Part shown: positions 1-6,712 of the stretch, piece by piece
How the letters are laid out: each line of letters opens with the position of its first letter
Position numbering within the stretch: the stretch's first letter is position 1
Assembly: GCA_045645905.1 (NCBI GenBank)
Contig: JAZRJT010000101.1
Span: 1 to 18,653 of the forward strand
DNA from: SIG440 sp045645905
GTDB lineage: Bacteria; Bacillota; Clostridia; Monoglobales; Monoglobaceae
Reading direction: 5' to 3'
DNA: 18,653 nucleotides
Position numbers and translations under genes: made by a program
The notes under the pieces: generated by a model
The model's database searches: none
Told to the model about the DNA's origin: nothing
Seen by the model: the letters and a program-made list of their open reading frames with translations, nothing else

Positions 1-591
1 GTCTTTTTTCATACCCATATAAAATGTGTCGCGGCTTGCTGGTTTGTTCTGAATTGAGTCAAGCGCTTCACCGAAACGCTGGAAGTGCACTACTTCACGT
101 TCGCGCAGGAACTTAATTACATCATTTACATCAGGGTCATCTGAAACCCTCAGAATGTTGTCATAGGTGGCACGTGCCTTTTGTTCTGCAGCTAAGTTTT
201 CCACCAAGTCGGCAATGGGGTCACCGGTAACAGAAAATGTTTCTGCTTTGAAGGGATTACCTCCTGAAGAAATCGCATAAACCCCTTTACCGTGGTCGAT
301 ATAATAGGGTGCCATTGGGCTGTTTTCTATCTCGGTTGTGGTAGCATTCTTTGTAAGCTGATGAATAAGGGTGCCTACCATTTCAAGGTGCGCAAGTTCT
401 TCGGTGCCGATGTCTGTAAGTGTAGCTTTTGTGATGCCGTTGGGCATTGAAAAGCGCTGTGCAAGATAACGCATGGACGCTCCCATTTCGCCGTGAGGTC
501 CACCGTATTGTGATACGATAAATGCCGCCAGCTTGGGGTTGGGATTTTTAATGTTTATGGGGTACTGTAATCTTTTTTGATAATTCCACAT
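1..591 (-). CDS. cotJC: CotJC, spore-coat manganese catalase family (partial, C-terminus off the window)
   Basis: The visible 197 residues match the CotJC/manganese catalase family, a ferritin-like four-helix protein placed in the spore coat or on its inner surface. Candidate di-manganese ligands are Glu35, Glu65-x-x-His68, Glu136 and Glu166-x-x-His169. The order and the 33-residue spacing between the last Glu and His agree with the lactobacillal Mn-catalase pattern. The ATG at 591 is preceded by an AAGGAGGT ribosome-binding site (603-610). No stop codon is reached before position 1, so the C-terminus is missing. It is the last gene of a cotJA-cotJB-cotJC operon and follows cotJB by 17 bases. 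In Bacillus the operon is made in the mother cell under sigma-E; I could not identify that promoter with confidence here. Catalase activity of CotJC homologues is family knowledge, not something the sequence proves. Confidence 0.95.
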   Translation of the reverse strand, partial: MWNYQKRLQYPINIKNPNPKLAAFIVSQYGGPHGEMGASMRYLAQRFSMPNGITKATLTDIGTEELAHLEMVGTLIHQLTKNATTTEIENSPMAPYYIDHGKGVYAISSGGNPFKAETFSVTGDPIADLVENLAAEQKARATYDNILRVSDDPDVNDVIKFLREREVVHFQRFGEALDSIQNKPASRDTFYMGMKKD

Positions 592-608
592 ATACCAATA
601 ATACCTCC

Positions 609-854
609 TTAATTATTCCAGGGCCAGGGGTCGCAAACCCATGTCCATTCCTGGGTGCTGTCTACGTCTTCGACAACGATGGGACCAAATTTTTCGACGT
701 ACTTTTTTTTCAGTTCGGCAGCCTTGTCTGCCATACGGCGAAACATCTCAAGTGCCATACGGTCGGTTGGATGGGTGTCGAGATAAAGATTCCATTCGTG
801 TGCGGCAAAGGTGTATGCCATAATTTCTTTCATAAGAGAATTGCGTTCATTCAT
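609..854 (-). CDS. cotJB: CotJB, spore coat protein
   Basis: An 81-residue protein with the CotJB family pattern: a helical N-terminal half with a Leu-Tyr-Leu-Asp-Thr-His-Pro segment (residues 23-29), an amphipathic Lys/Glu-rich helix, a Lys-Phe-Gly-Pro turn, and a Trp-rich C-terminus ending Pro-Trp-Pro-Trp-Asn-Asn. It is needed with CotJA and CotJC for the CotJ coat layer in Bacillus subtilis. Its biochemical role is unknown. The ATG overlaps the cotJA stop codon by four bases (ATGA), which indicates translational coupling. The length is normal for the family (about 80-90 residues). Confidence 0.93.
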   Translation of the reverse strand: MNERNSLMKEIMAYTFAAHEWNLYLDTHPTDRMALEMFRRMADKAAELKKKYVEKFGPIVVEDVDSTQEWTWVCDPWPWNN

Positions 855-1033
855 TTGTCCATTGCCTCCTTGCCAAGGGATTGTTTGCCGTAAACTCCAA
901 GCGGAAGGTCAAGTGTCGGGAATATTGTTCCACGGCTGAGACCCATCTCGGGACTATAAAGGTTACGGTCGTTTGCTATCTGTATGGGAACATATGCATA
1001 GCCTTCGGGCATAAAAGTTTGCATATTGAACAT
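851..1033 (-). CDS. cotJA: CotJA, spore coat associated protein
   Basis: A 60-residue protein of the CotJA family (spore coat associated protein JA). The family signature region is visible as Met-Pro-Glu-Gly-Tyr-Ala-Tyr-Val-Pro-Ile-Gln (residues 8-18), followed by a Glu-Met-Gly-Leu-Ser-Arg-Gly-Thr-Ile-Phe-Pro stretch and a Leu-Asp-Leu-Pro-Leu-Gly-Val-Tyr segment near the C-terminus. It is the first gene of cotJABC; the stop codon overlaps the cotJB start. An AGGAAAGGA ribosome-binding site lies just upstream of the ATG at 1033. A short inverted repeat (TGAGGA at 1052-1057, TCCTCA at 1069-1074) sits in the leader and may be regulatory or fortuitous. Confidence 0.92.
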   Translation of the reverse strand: MFNMQTFMPEGYAYVPIQIANDRNLYSPEMGLSRGTIFPTLDLPLGVYGKQSLGKEAMDK

Positions 1034-1140
1034 AAGCTTTCATTCCTTTCCTGAGGATATAATAATAGTCCTCAATTTATCTTATGTCACCAATCGACAA
1101 AAGGTTACGAAGAAAAAATGAATATTTTGACGTTTTTATA

Positions 1141-1168
1141 TTGACAAAAAATTTTATGGTGATAATAT
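1141..1168 (+). promoter_or_regulatory. Sigma-A-like promoter for the alpha/beta hydrolase
   Basis: A consensus TTGACA (1141-1146) and a TAATAT (1163-1168) are separated by 16 bases. A GGGAGGA ribosome-binding site follows at 1187-1193 and the ATG at 1201. It lies in the divergent region between cotJ (minus) and this gene (plus). Confidence 0.6.
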
Positions 1169-1200
1169 TAATATATAGAAACATTTGGGAGGAATTAAAA

Positions 1201-1914
1201 ATGTGGAACGGATTTAAAAGTGAAGAATTTGAATTTGAGGGATTTGATGCAATAATTGTTTATCCCGAATGCGAACCGATTGGCAGAATGCTGCTCAAGA
1301 CAGAATATATGGGTGCATTTCCTAATTGTGAAATAGAAATGCTTAAAAAAGGGTATTATCTTATCCATGTAAATCACATCTGCCGTTGGGCAATTGATGA
1401 GGATTTGAGAGTAATGGCTGAGTTTGTGCGTTTTTGTGCAAAGAAGCTGGGTGCCGATGAAAAATGTATTCCTGTGGGCATGAGTGCAGGCGGTATGCAG
1501 GCACTTAGATTTGCTCAGGAATATCCCGAGCTTGTTGCTGTTATGTACGTTGATGCTCCTGCTGTTAATATGCTCAGTCAGTGCGGACTTGGCCGCAATA
1601 CCGTAACAAAGGAAAAAACAACTAGAGAGATGTATGAATTTTATAACCTTGATGCTGAATCGTTGATTGCTTTCCGCAGAAGCCCTATAGATTTTATGGA
1701 TAAACTTACAGACAATGACATTCCCATTGTTCTTGTTTATGGTGATGCAGACGAGGCGGTAATTTGGGAGGAAAGCGGCAAATGGCTTGTTGAACACTAC
1801 AAAGCCAAGGGCGGCAATATGAAGACAATCTTAAAGCCCGGATGTGGACATCACCCTCACGGACTTGAAGACCCCACACCGATCATAGAATTTATCGAAG
1901 AAAACTATAGATAG
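1201..1914 (+). CDS. Alpha/beta hydrolase (dienelactone hydrolase/esterase-like)
   Basis: A 237-residue alpha/beta hydrolase-fold protein without a signal peptide, so probably cytoplasmic. The nucleophile elbow is Gly93-Met-Ser95-Ala-Gly-Gly. The acid is likely Asp184 in the Tyr-Gly-Asp-Ala-Asp-Glu segment, and the base His217 or His218 in Gly-Cys-Gly-His-His-Pro-His. The His in the Val-Asn-His-Ile-Cys segment (residue 59) lies where an oxyanion-side loop would be. I chose the ATG at 1201 because GGGAGGA lies 7 bases upstream; the frame stays open back to 1084, but that part overlaps the promoter and is not protein-like. Substrate is not predictable; an esterase or acyl-hydrolase role on a small molecule is the default. 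It is monocistronic and next to a repeat element. Confidence 0.85.
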   Translation: MWNGFKSEEFEFEGFDAIIVYPECEPIGRMLLKTEYMGAFPNCEIEMLKKGYYLIHVNHICRWAIDEDLRVMAEFVRFCAKKLGADEKCIPVGMSAGGMQALRFAQEYPELVAVMYVDAPAVNMLSQCGLGRNTVTKEKTTREMYEFYNLDAESLIAFRRSPIDFMDKLTDNDIPIVLVYGDADEAVIWEESGKWLVEHYKAKGGNMKTILKPGCGHHPHGLEDPTPIIEFIEENYR

Positions 1915-1928
1915 GGAACGCAGTATGT

Positions 1929-1943
1929 GTTTGCAAAGCAAAC
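1929..1943. repeat. Perfect short palindrome (6-bp arms) beside the MITE-like repeat
   Basis: GTTTGC-AAA-GCAAAC is a perfect hairpin directly abutting the larger palindromic repeat. It lies 14 bases after the hydrolase stop codon. It lacks a T-tract, so it is a poor intrinsic terminator; it may be part of the repeat unit. Confidence 0.6.
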
Positions 1944-1944
1944 C

Positions 1945-2059
1945 TAATGAATGGTGAAAAATGAATAGTGAATAATGAAAAATTAAGGAAAAAATCGCAT
2001 AAAGCGATTTTCAACCAAAATTATTCATCATTCATTATTAATTATTAATTATTCATTAA
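1945..2059. repeat. MITE-like palindromic intergenic repeat
   Basis: This roughly 115-bp AT-rich stretch has TAATGAAT at its left end and ATTCATTA at its right end. The two outer 40-base arms match as inverted repeats at roughly 32 of 40 positions. At the centre is a perfect 8-bp stem (AAAATCGC at 1991-1998, GCGATTTT at 2004-2011) with a 5-base loop, so the whole element can fold into one long hairpin. It contains no open reading frame. The TAATGAA-rich composition resembles non-autonomous palindromic repeats scattered in clostridial genomes. Copy number cannot be judged from one window. Confidence 0.7.
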
Positions 2060-2086
2060 CTGCATGTTGTAAATTATAAAATTAAA

Positions 2087-2109
2087 AGGGTTGTCGCTAA
2101 AACAACCCT
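2087..2109 (-). terminator. Intrinsic terminator after the polysaccharide deacetylase gene
   Basis: An 8-bp perfect stem (AGGGTTGT at 2087-2094, ACAACCCT at 2102-2109) with a 7-base loop follows the stop codon of the minus-strand gene. On that strand it is followed by TTTTAATTTT. A T-run on the other side (2113-2119) means it could also stop plus-strand transcription coming from the hydrolase. Confidence 0.75.
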
Positions 2110-3024
2110 CTATTTTTTTAACAAATCTTCTGCTGATTTTTTTTGTGTACGGAGGTAACGCTTCAGCATATACAAATCCTCGGGATTTCGGCTGATATGG
2201 TTCATTCCGCTCTCACAGGAAAGACTAGCTTTAAAGCCTATTTCCTTTATGATATCAAAAGAATCGTTGCTGACACTGCCGAAGGGATATGTAAAGGTGT
2301 TGGGTGCATAGCCAGTATTGCTTAAAAATGCATCTTGAAGCTTGCCGATATCATCGGTGAGAACTGCTTTGTATTCTGCAAGTGATTCGCCCTTTTTCTT
2401 TTTTGTGCCGTTTCTGCCCTTGTCGGTGGTGTGCAGGTTGTAGGAATGGTTTTGAAATTCAACAAATCCTGATTTCATCATACTTTTAACGTCATTCCAT
2501 GTGACGTGCGAATATGATGGATTCTCGTCAGGCGATTTGGTGTAAAGGTCGGTATAATAGCCGATAATTGAAACAACCGCTTTGGAGTTGTATTTCTTAA
2601 GTAGCGGAAAGGCGTAGGAGTAGTTATTAAAATATCCGTCATCAAAGGTAAGCACAACGGGCTTTTCGGGAAGGTCACCTTTGCCTTCGGTATAGTTGAT
2701 TAAATCCTGCATAAAGATGGTGGTATAGCCATTTTCTGAAAGAAATTTCAAATCCTTTTCAAAGGCGGCTTCGCTTATGATATAATCACCGTGGGTGTTG
2801 CCACTTCTGAAAACGTTATGATACATCAGTATTGGCACATCAACTTTATCAGCTCCAAGGTCATCAAGCCAAGCAGAACTTTGAGGAGCGGCATCAGTGG
2901 GTGTGTCGATGGCGGTTGTGGGCGATGCAGCATTGTCATAAAGCTTGATTATGCCAATGCTGGCAAGAGATACCACCAAGATTGCAAAATAATATATAAG
3001 AGTTTTCATTTTAATAACGTACAT
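2110..3024 (-). CDS. Membrane-anchored polysaccharide deacetylase (NodB/CE4 family)
   Basis: A 304-residue protein with an N-terminal membrane anchor (about residues 8-28), a Pro/Ala/Thr-rich linker, and a NodB domain from about residue 60. Motif 1 is Thr-Phe-Asp128-Asp129-Gly-Tyr, with the catalytic base and first metal-binding Asp. Motif 2 is Asn-His193-Ser-Tyr-Asn-Leu-His198, giving the two metal-binding His. A Tyr-Pro-Phe-Gly-Ser segment (246-250) is motif 3. Such enzymes remove acetyl groups from GlcNAc or MurNAc in peptidoglycan or from surface polysaccharides outside the membrane. It lies 30 bases after an M23 peptidase gene on the same strand, which suggests a shared role in the cell or spore wall. 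The ribosome-binding site is weak; a second in-frame ATG at 3009 is possible but has none. The exact substrate is unknown. Confidence 0.88.
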   Translation of the reverse strand: MYVIKMKTLIYYFAILVVSLASIGIIKLYDNAASPTTAIDTPTDAAPQSSAWLDDLGADKVDVPILMYHNVFRSGNTHGDYIISEAAFEKDLKFLSENGYTTIFMQDLINYTEGKGDLPEKPVVLTFDDGYFNNYSYAFPLLKKYNSKAVVSIIGYYTDLYTKSPDENPSYSHVTWNDVKSMMKSGFVEFQNHSYNLHTTDKGRNGTKKKKGESLAEYKAVLTDDIGKLQDAFLSNTGYAPNTFTYPFGSVSNDSFDIIKEIGFKASLSCESGMNHISRNPEDLYMLKRYLRTQKKSAEDLLKK

Positions 3025-3054
3025 AGCATAAAGCCTGCCTTTCGTAGTCCTTGT

Positions 3055-4125
3055 TTACTCCATATTTTCAACAGATTTTTCAAAAAAGTCGTATTTGCGA
3101 CGATACTCATTTGCTCCCTCTTCCTTTATAACTGCACTGGCATTTTTTGCAAGAAATTTTGAAATTTCATAGCAATCAATCCATATTTCGCCGTTGCCAT
3201 CCTTTTGTGATTCATCAAAGATAAGCTGCAGTCCCCAATGAAGGTGAGGGGTGTCGATGTTATTGACATTTTCTTTTGAACTGTATCCCGTCATACCGAG
3301 ATAGCCAATTACGTCACCTGCCTTCACTGTATGCCCTATGGATAAATCTGCGGGGTAGGGATGGCCCTTTCGTAGGTGTGCGTAATAGTAATATCTCTTT
3401 CGGTCAAAGCTTCGGATGCCTATTCGCCAGCCGCCGTATTGATTCCAACCGATTGCCTCTACCGTGCCGCTTTCTATGGCTATTATTGGTGTGCCGACAC
3501 TTCCCATCATATCGTGACCAAGGTGCCGCCGTCTGTAACCATAACTGCGGCTTGCCCCAAAATCGTCATAGTGGGAATAACCATAGCCTTTTGCGATGGG
3601 CGAAAATGCTTTCAGCCCGTATTTCCTTTCCCATACAGGATTGTTGTTTTCGTCAAATTTTTGAACTTGGTATTCGCCTGCAAATTCTGAAAGAACAGCT
3701 GAGTATGCCTCATGGTAATAAGGATAGTATTTCATATCCCGGGTTATATCGCTCATAAGTTCTCCGCTTTTTATGCGATTTGCAAGGGCGATCAGGTCAG
3801 AACTTTTAAATCGTTTGAAGTCACCGCCGTATTTTGCCCCTAAAACTGCCAGAAGTTCAATCCAGTCAAAAGGTGTTTCGCTATTTTGACTATCAATATC
3901 CAACTTTAATGCCGCTTGCATGGCGTCGGCGGTTACGCCAAAATCAACCCATTTAATATAATCTTTTTTAGCTTGACTTTTGTTGCTTGCCTCGGGCTGA
4001 GGCAAATTATCTTTTGCGGTTTTTACCGAATGGTTACGCCAACTGCCTGGCAGTGTTGCAGACGATATAATAACGGCAAGAGCAATAACGAGAAGTCTTC
4101 TGCTCAGCCTGAAAGATACGAACAT
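3055..4125 (-). CDS. M23 (LytM-type) metallopeptidase with N-terminal membrane anchor
   Basis: A 356-residue protein with an N-terminal signal or anchor (hydrophobic residues 11-22 after an Arg-rich start), a helical middle region of about 140 residues, and a C-terminal M23 domain from about residue 170. Zinc ligands of the LytM type are present: His201-x-x-x-Asp205, His294-x-His296, and a Tyr-Ala-His250 segment. The set is complete, so the enzyme is probably active as a peptidoglycan endopeptidase outside the membrane, unlike degenerate SpoIIQ-like members. It is upstream of a polysaccharide deacetylase and downstream of the CpXC gene. Its GGGAGGGG ribosome-binding site (4133-4140) is entirely inside a predicted hairpin. 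The middle region is not assigned to a known domain. Confidence 0.87.
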   Translation of the reverse strand: MFVSFRLSRRLLVIALAVIISSATLPGSWRNHSVKTAKDNLPQPEASNKSQAKKDYIKWVDFGVTADAMQAALKLDIDSQNSETPFDWIELLAVLGAKYGGDFKRFKSSDLIALANRIKSGELMSDITRDMKYYPYYHEAYSAVLSEFAGEYQVQKFDENNNPVWERKYGLKAFSPIAKGYGYSHYDDFGASRSYGYRRRHLGHDMMGSVGTPIIAIESGTVEAIGWNQYGGWRIGIRSFDRKRYYYYAHLRKGHPYPADLSIGHTVKAGDVIGYLGMTGYSSKENVNNIDTPHLHWGLQLIFDESQKDGNGEIWIDCYEISKFLAKNASAVIKEEGANEYRRKYDFFEKSVENME

Positions 4126-4132
4126 AGGAAAA

Positions 4133-4159
4133 CCCCTCCCATATATCTTATGGAAGGGG
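4133..4159 (-). promoter_or_regulatory. Hairpin sequestering the M23 ribosome-binding site, or short attenuator
   Basis: On the minus strand CCCCUUCC (4159-4152) pairs with GGGAGGGG (4140-4133) over 8 bp with one G-U pair and an 11-base loop. GGGAGGGG is the ribosome-binding site, 7 bases from the M23 ATG. A short UUUU follows the stem, so a weak terminator ending the metA-CpXC part is an alternative. Confidence 0.55.
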
Positions 4160-4178
4160 CTTAAAAAATATGTCCGTT

Positions 4179-4817
4179 TTATTCCTCGTTATTTTCAAAA
4201 CCACTTTGCAAAACATCTAAAGCCCAGTCACGGTTAACCTTGGATGTATCGGCAAATTTTTCGGCTGATGCCTTGAATTGCTCGGCTATTGTGTCATAAG
4301 TTTGCATTGAGAGCATTGCTCGGCAGTTTTCGGCATTTTCGGTAATTATAAAAAACATCAGACTGTTATTTTCAAAATCTCTGCCGCCATAGAAAATTCC
4401 CAGGATTTTTGCACCGGGGCGTTCGTCCTCAAACTGGTCTTCAAGCATTATTTTATAAAGCTCCACAACCTTGTCGTCAATCCGGTCCTCGCAAAGGGCA
4501 ATTTTTTCAACAAATTTGTTGATTGTGGTGACAATTCTCAAAGTGTGACCTTCAACCCTGAGAGCAGATAAATTTTCTTGCTCCATAGCCGACACTAGTG
4601 CAATGATGTATTTATTGTCAGGGTCGGTATAGGTGCAGTCATATGCTACTAAGATTTCCTCTCCGCATAATGGACAGGTGAATTTAAAAATCTCACGGCT
4701 GAATATATCATCTTTAAGCCCGGGATTTTCAGATACATCAATTGATGAGTATATCCTGAAGTTACTGTCCTCAAAACAGGCGGGACAGGTTATTGTGATT
4801 GTTTTCTGTTGTGTCAT
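4179..4817 (-). CDS. CpXC domain protein (zinc-ribbon-like, unknown function)
   Basis: A 212-residue protein whose N-terminus carries two Cys-Pro-x-Cys knuckles, Cys11-Pro-Ala-Cys14 and Cys48-Pro-Leu-Cys51, separated by a Ser-Ile-Asp-Val-Ser-x-Asn-Pro segment. This is the arrangement of the CpXC domain family, which is presumed to bind zinc. The rest is a mixed alpha/beta region with no motif I recognise. There is no signal peptide, so it is probably cytoplasmic. It begins 17 bases after metA and has a G-rich ribosome-binding site (4822-4827), so it is probably cotranscribed with metA. No function is known for the family and I do not propose one. Confidence 0.8.
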   Translation of the reverse strand: MTQQKTITITCPACFEDSNFRIYSSIDVSENPGLKDDIFSREIFKFTCPLCGEEILVAYDCTYTDPDNKYIIALVSAMEQENLSALRVEGHTLRIVTTINKFVEKIALCEDRIDDKVVELYKIMLEDQFEDERPGAKILGIFYGGRDFENNSLMFFIITENAENCRAMLSMQTYDTIAEQFKASAEKFADTSKVNRDWALDVLQSGFENNEE

Positions 4818-4834
4818 ATAAGTCCCCCCGATTA

Positions 4835-5758
4835 TTATTTTATAGTTTTGATATCATACGGTGTTGTCTGGTAAACATAATAGTTAAGCCAGTTTGAATA
4901 AAGCAGGTTTGCATGGGCACGCCAGCTGATGCATGGCTCTTTTGAGGGGTCGTCATCGGGGAAATAGTTAACGGGAACTTTAATGTCAAGACCCTTGGCA
5001 ACGTCGCGGTCATATTCGTTTTTCAGCGTGTGAGAATCGTATTCTGAATGGCCTGTGATAAAAAAGCGACGTTCATTTTTGTCAGTAATGATATAAACTC
5101 CCGATTCATCCGACTTGGCAAGGATTTCCAATGAGGGAACCTTTTTGATGTCTTCTTCGCGTACTTCGGTATGTCTTGACTGCGGTACATAAAAAACATC
5201 GTCATAGCCGCGCAGAAGCATTTTATGCTTTTTCTCGGGGACAACTTTATGTGGGAACACTCCAAAGACCTTTTCGGGTACTTCGTACTTGGGTACGCCG
5301 TAGTGGTAGTAAAGAGCGGCCTGAGCTCCCCAACAGATGTGGAAGGTGGAGGTAACGTTGGTCTTTGACCACTCCATAATCCGACAAAGCTCTTCCCAGT
5401 AGTCAACCTCTTCAAAATCCATCTTTTCAACAGGTGCACCGGTGATAATCAGTCCGTCAAATTTACTGTCTTTTATGTCGTCAAAGGTTTTATAAAATGT
5501 TTCGATATGGCTTTTAGATGTGTTTTTTGATTCGTGGGTTTTGGTATTGATAAACTGCACATTTATCTGCAAGGGAGTGTTACCCAGAACCCGCAAAAGC
5601 TGGGTTTCTGTTTCGATTTTTGTAGGCATAAGATTAAGCACCACAATTTCAAGAGGTCTGATGTCCTGTGTCATAGCTCTTGTTTCGGTTATAACAAATA
5701 TATTCTCGTTATTCAGTATTTCGATTGCCGGCAACGAGTCTGAAACCTTAATCGGCAT
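4835..5758 (-). CDS. metA: Homoserine O-acetyltransferase (MetA family)
   Basis: A 307-residue full-length MetA, which acylates homoserine in the first committed step of methionine synthesis in the cytoplasm. The catalytic Cys is Cys142 in His-Ile-Cys-Trp-Gly-Ala-Gln. The His-x-Glu pair is His237-Ser-Glu239. Residue 111 is Glu (Ala-Pro-Val-Glu-Lys). In the MetA family Glu at this position goes with acetyl-CoA use and Gly with succinyl-CoA, so I call it an acetyltransferase even though databases often label the family succinyltransferase. It has a strong GGAGG ribosome-binding site and a good promoter (5801-5829). The leader of about 40 bases is too short for a SAM riboswitch. It is the first gene of a unit continuing into CpXC, M23 and deacetylase genes. 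Confidence 0.95.
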   Translation of the reverse strand: MPIKVSDSLPAIEILNNENIFVITETRAMTQDIRPLEIVVLNLMPTKIETETQLLRVLGNTPLQINVQFINTKTHESKNTSKSHIETFYKTFDDIKDSKFDGLIITGAPVEKMDFEEVDYWEELCRIMEWSKTNVTSTFHICWGAQAALYYHYGVPKYEVPEKVFGVFPHKVVPEKKHKMLLRGYDDVFYVPQSRHTEVREEDIKKVPSLEILAKSDESGVYIITDKNERRFFITGHSEYDSHTLKNEYDRDVAKGLDIKVPVNYFPDDDPSKEPCISWRAHANLLYSNWLNYYVYQTTPYDIKTIK

Positions 5759-5800
5759 AATATCACCCTCCTGTGGTTAGAATAAGACTAATTAAAAACA

Positions 5801-5829
5801 AGTATATCATATTTGTGTAAAATTATCAA
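5801..5829 (-). promoter_or_regulatory. Sigma-A-like promoter for metA
   Basis: On the minus strand TTGATA (5829-5824) and TATACT (5806-5801) are separated by exactly 17 bases. The transcript would start near 5795, giving a leader of about 40 bases before the ATG at 5758. Confidence 0.7.
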
Positions 5830-5854
5830 CAACATTTTAAAGGAGAATTATAAA

Positions 5855-6526
5855 ATGTCAGAAGAAAATAAAAACCACGAAGAAAATTCGCTTATAAAGG
5901 ATATGGGCGGAGTTCTAGCAAAAGGCAAAAAGATGAATATTTATTGCCTTAGTATAGTAGGGCAGATAGAGGGGCACAGCAATCTGCCGCCTGACACCAA
6001 AACCACCAAGTACGAGCACGTTATACCAAAGCTTGTGGAAATCGAGCAGGACGAAAACATTGACGGGCTTTTGATAATGCTAAACACTGTTGGCGGAGAT
6101 GTTGAAGCGGGGCTTGCCATAGCCGAGATGATTGCAAGCATGAAAAAACCAACAGTATCAATTGTTCTTGGCGGCGGTCACAGCATCGGCGTACCGCTTG
6201 CTGTATCGGCAAAACACTCATTTATTGTACCTTCGGCAACAATGACAATACATCCCATACGCACAAGCGGTGTGATTATCGGTGTGCATCAGACCTTTGA
6301 TTACTTAGCGAAGGTGCAGGAGCAGATTTGTGATTTTGTGGAGCGAAATTCAAAAATATCGGCAGAGAATTTTCTCAGCATTATGCTTGAAACCGAAAAT
6401 ATAGCCAACGATGTGGGGACAGTTCTGTTTGGCGAAGAGGCGGTGGAATGTGGACTTATAGACAGCGTTGGAGGACTGGGTGATGCAATAGAACTTTTAA
6501 GCCACATGAAACATAAAAATTCTTAA
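5855..6526 (+). CDS. tepA: TepA-type ClpP-like serine protease
   Basis: A 223-residue member of the ClpP/crotonase fold (family S14), closest in pattern to TepA (translocation-enhancing protein) of Bacillus. The catalytic Ser is Ser110 in Gly-Gly-Gly-His-Ser-Ile-Gly-Val-Pro. The His is His133 in the Thr-Ile-His-Pro segment, and Asp186 in Asn-Asp-Val-Gly is the candidate acid. The Asn-Thr-Val-Gly-Gly-Asp segment (77-82) is the substrate-strand region. The acidic N-terminal 25 residues look disordered. TepA is linked to signal-peptide or misfolded-protein degradation and to spore small acid-soluble protein processing; the exact substrate here is unknown. I chose the ATG at 5855 because AAAGGAGA ends 8 bases upstream; the frame stays open to 5813, but that stretch overlaps the metA promoter. 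It is divergent from metA and alone on its transcript. Confidence 0.9.
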   Translation: MSEENKNHEENSLIKDMGGVLAKGKKMNIYCLSIVGQIEGHSNLPPDTKTTKYEHVIPKLVEIEQDENIDGLLIMLNTVGGDVEAGLAIAEMIASMKKPTVSIVLGGGHSIGVPLAVSAKHSFIVPSATMTIHPIRTSGVIIGVHQTFDYLAKVQEQICDFVERNSKISAENFLSIMLETENIANDVGTVLFGEEAVECGLIDSVGGLGDAIELLSHMKHKNS

Positions 6527-6601
6527 ATTGCTGAAATCCCCAAGGCGCAAGGGGTTGCAGAATTTGATAACTGAAGTATAAAAAAATAATTAAAATTATG
6601 C

Positions 6602-6630
6602 TTGACATAATAGAAAAAAGTCGGTATAAT
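6602..6630 (+). promoter_or_regulatory. Consensus sigma-A promoter for rpsU
   Basis: TTGACA (6602-6607), a 17-base spacer and TATAAT (6625-6630) match the sigma-A consensus in every position. The leader to the rpsU ATG is about 75 bases and shows no recognisable riboswitch. The strength fits a ribosomal protein gene. Confidence 0.92.
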
Positions 6631-6712
6631 TGTTAAGGTAGAATTTTTTAAAACTTATTTGACACAAGACAATCCACATTTCCAATTCATTTTGGAGGGA
6701 GGGAAACCGATA

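Noticed and set aside
1195..1797. A 200-codon open frame on the minus strand opposite the alpha/beta hydrolase
   Set aside because: It mirrors a gene with a catalytic triad, a promoter and a ribosome-binding site; its own translation is Lys/Phe/Cys/His-rich with no family pattern, so it is an antisense shadow.
3276..3758. A 160-codon plus-strand frame opposite the M23 gene
   Set aside because: The M23 gene carries complete zinc ligands on the other strand; the plus frame is Cys/Arg-rich shadow sequence.
5023..5439. A 138-codon frame on the same strand inside metA
   Set aside because: It is an alternate frame of a well-conserved gene, has no ribosome-binding site and no protein-like composition.
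5759..5800. A SAM riboswitch or T-box in the metA leader
   Set aside because: The leader after the promoter is about 40 bases, too short, and shows no matching stems.
5813..5854. An upstream extension of TepA from a TTG at 5813
   Set aside because: It overlaps the metA promoter, has no ribosome-binding site and is not conserved-looking; the ATG at 5855 has one.
6531..6560. Possible terminator after tepA (CCCC at 6538-6541 with GGGG at 6551-6554)
   Set aside because: Only four pairs, a 9-base loop and no T-run; too weak to call.
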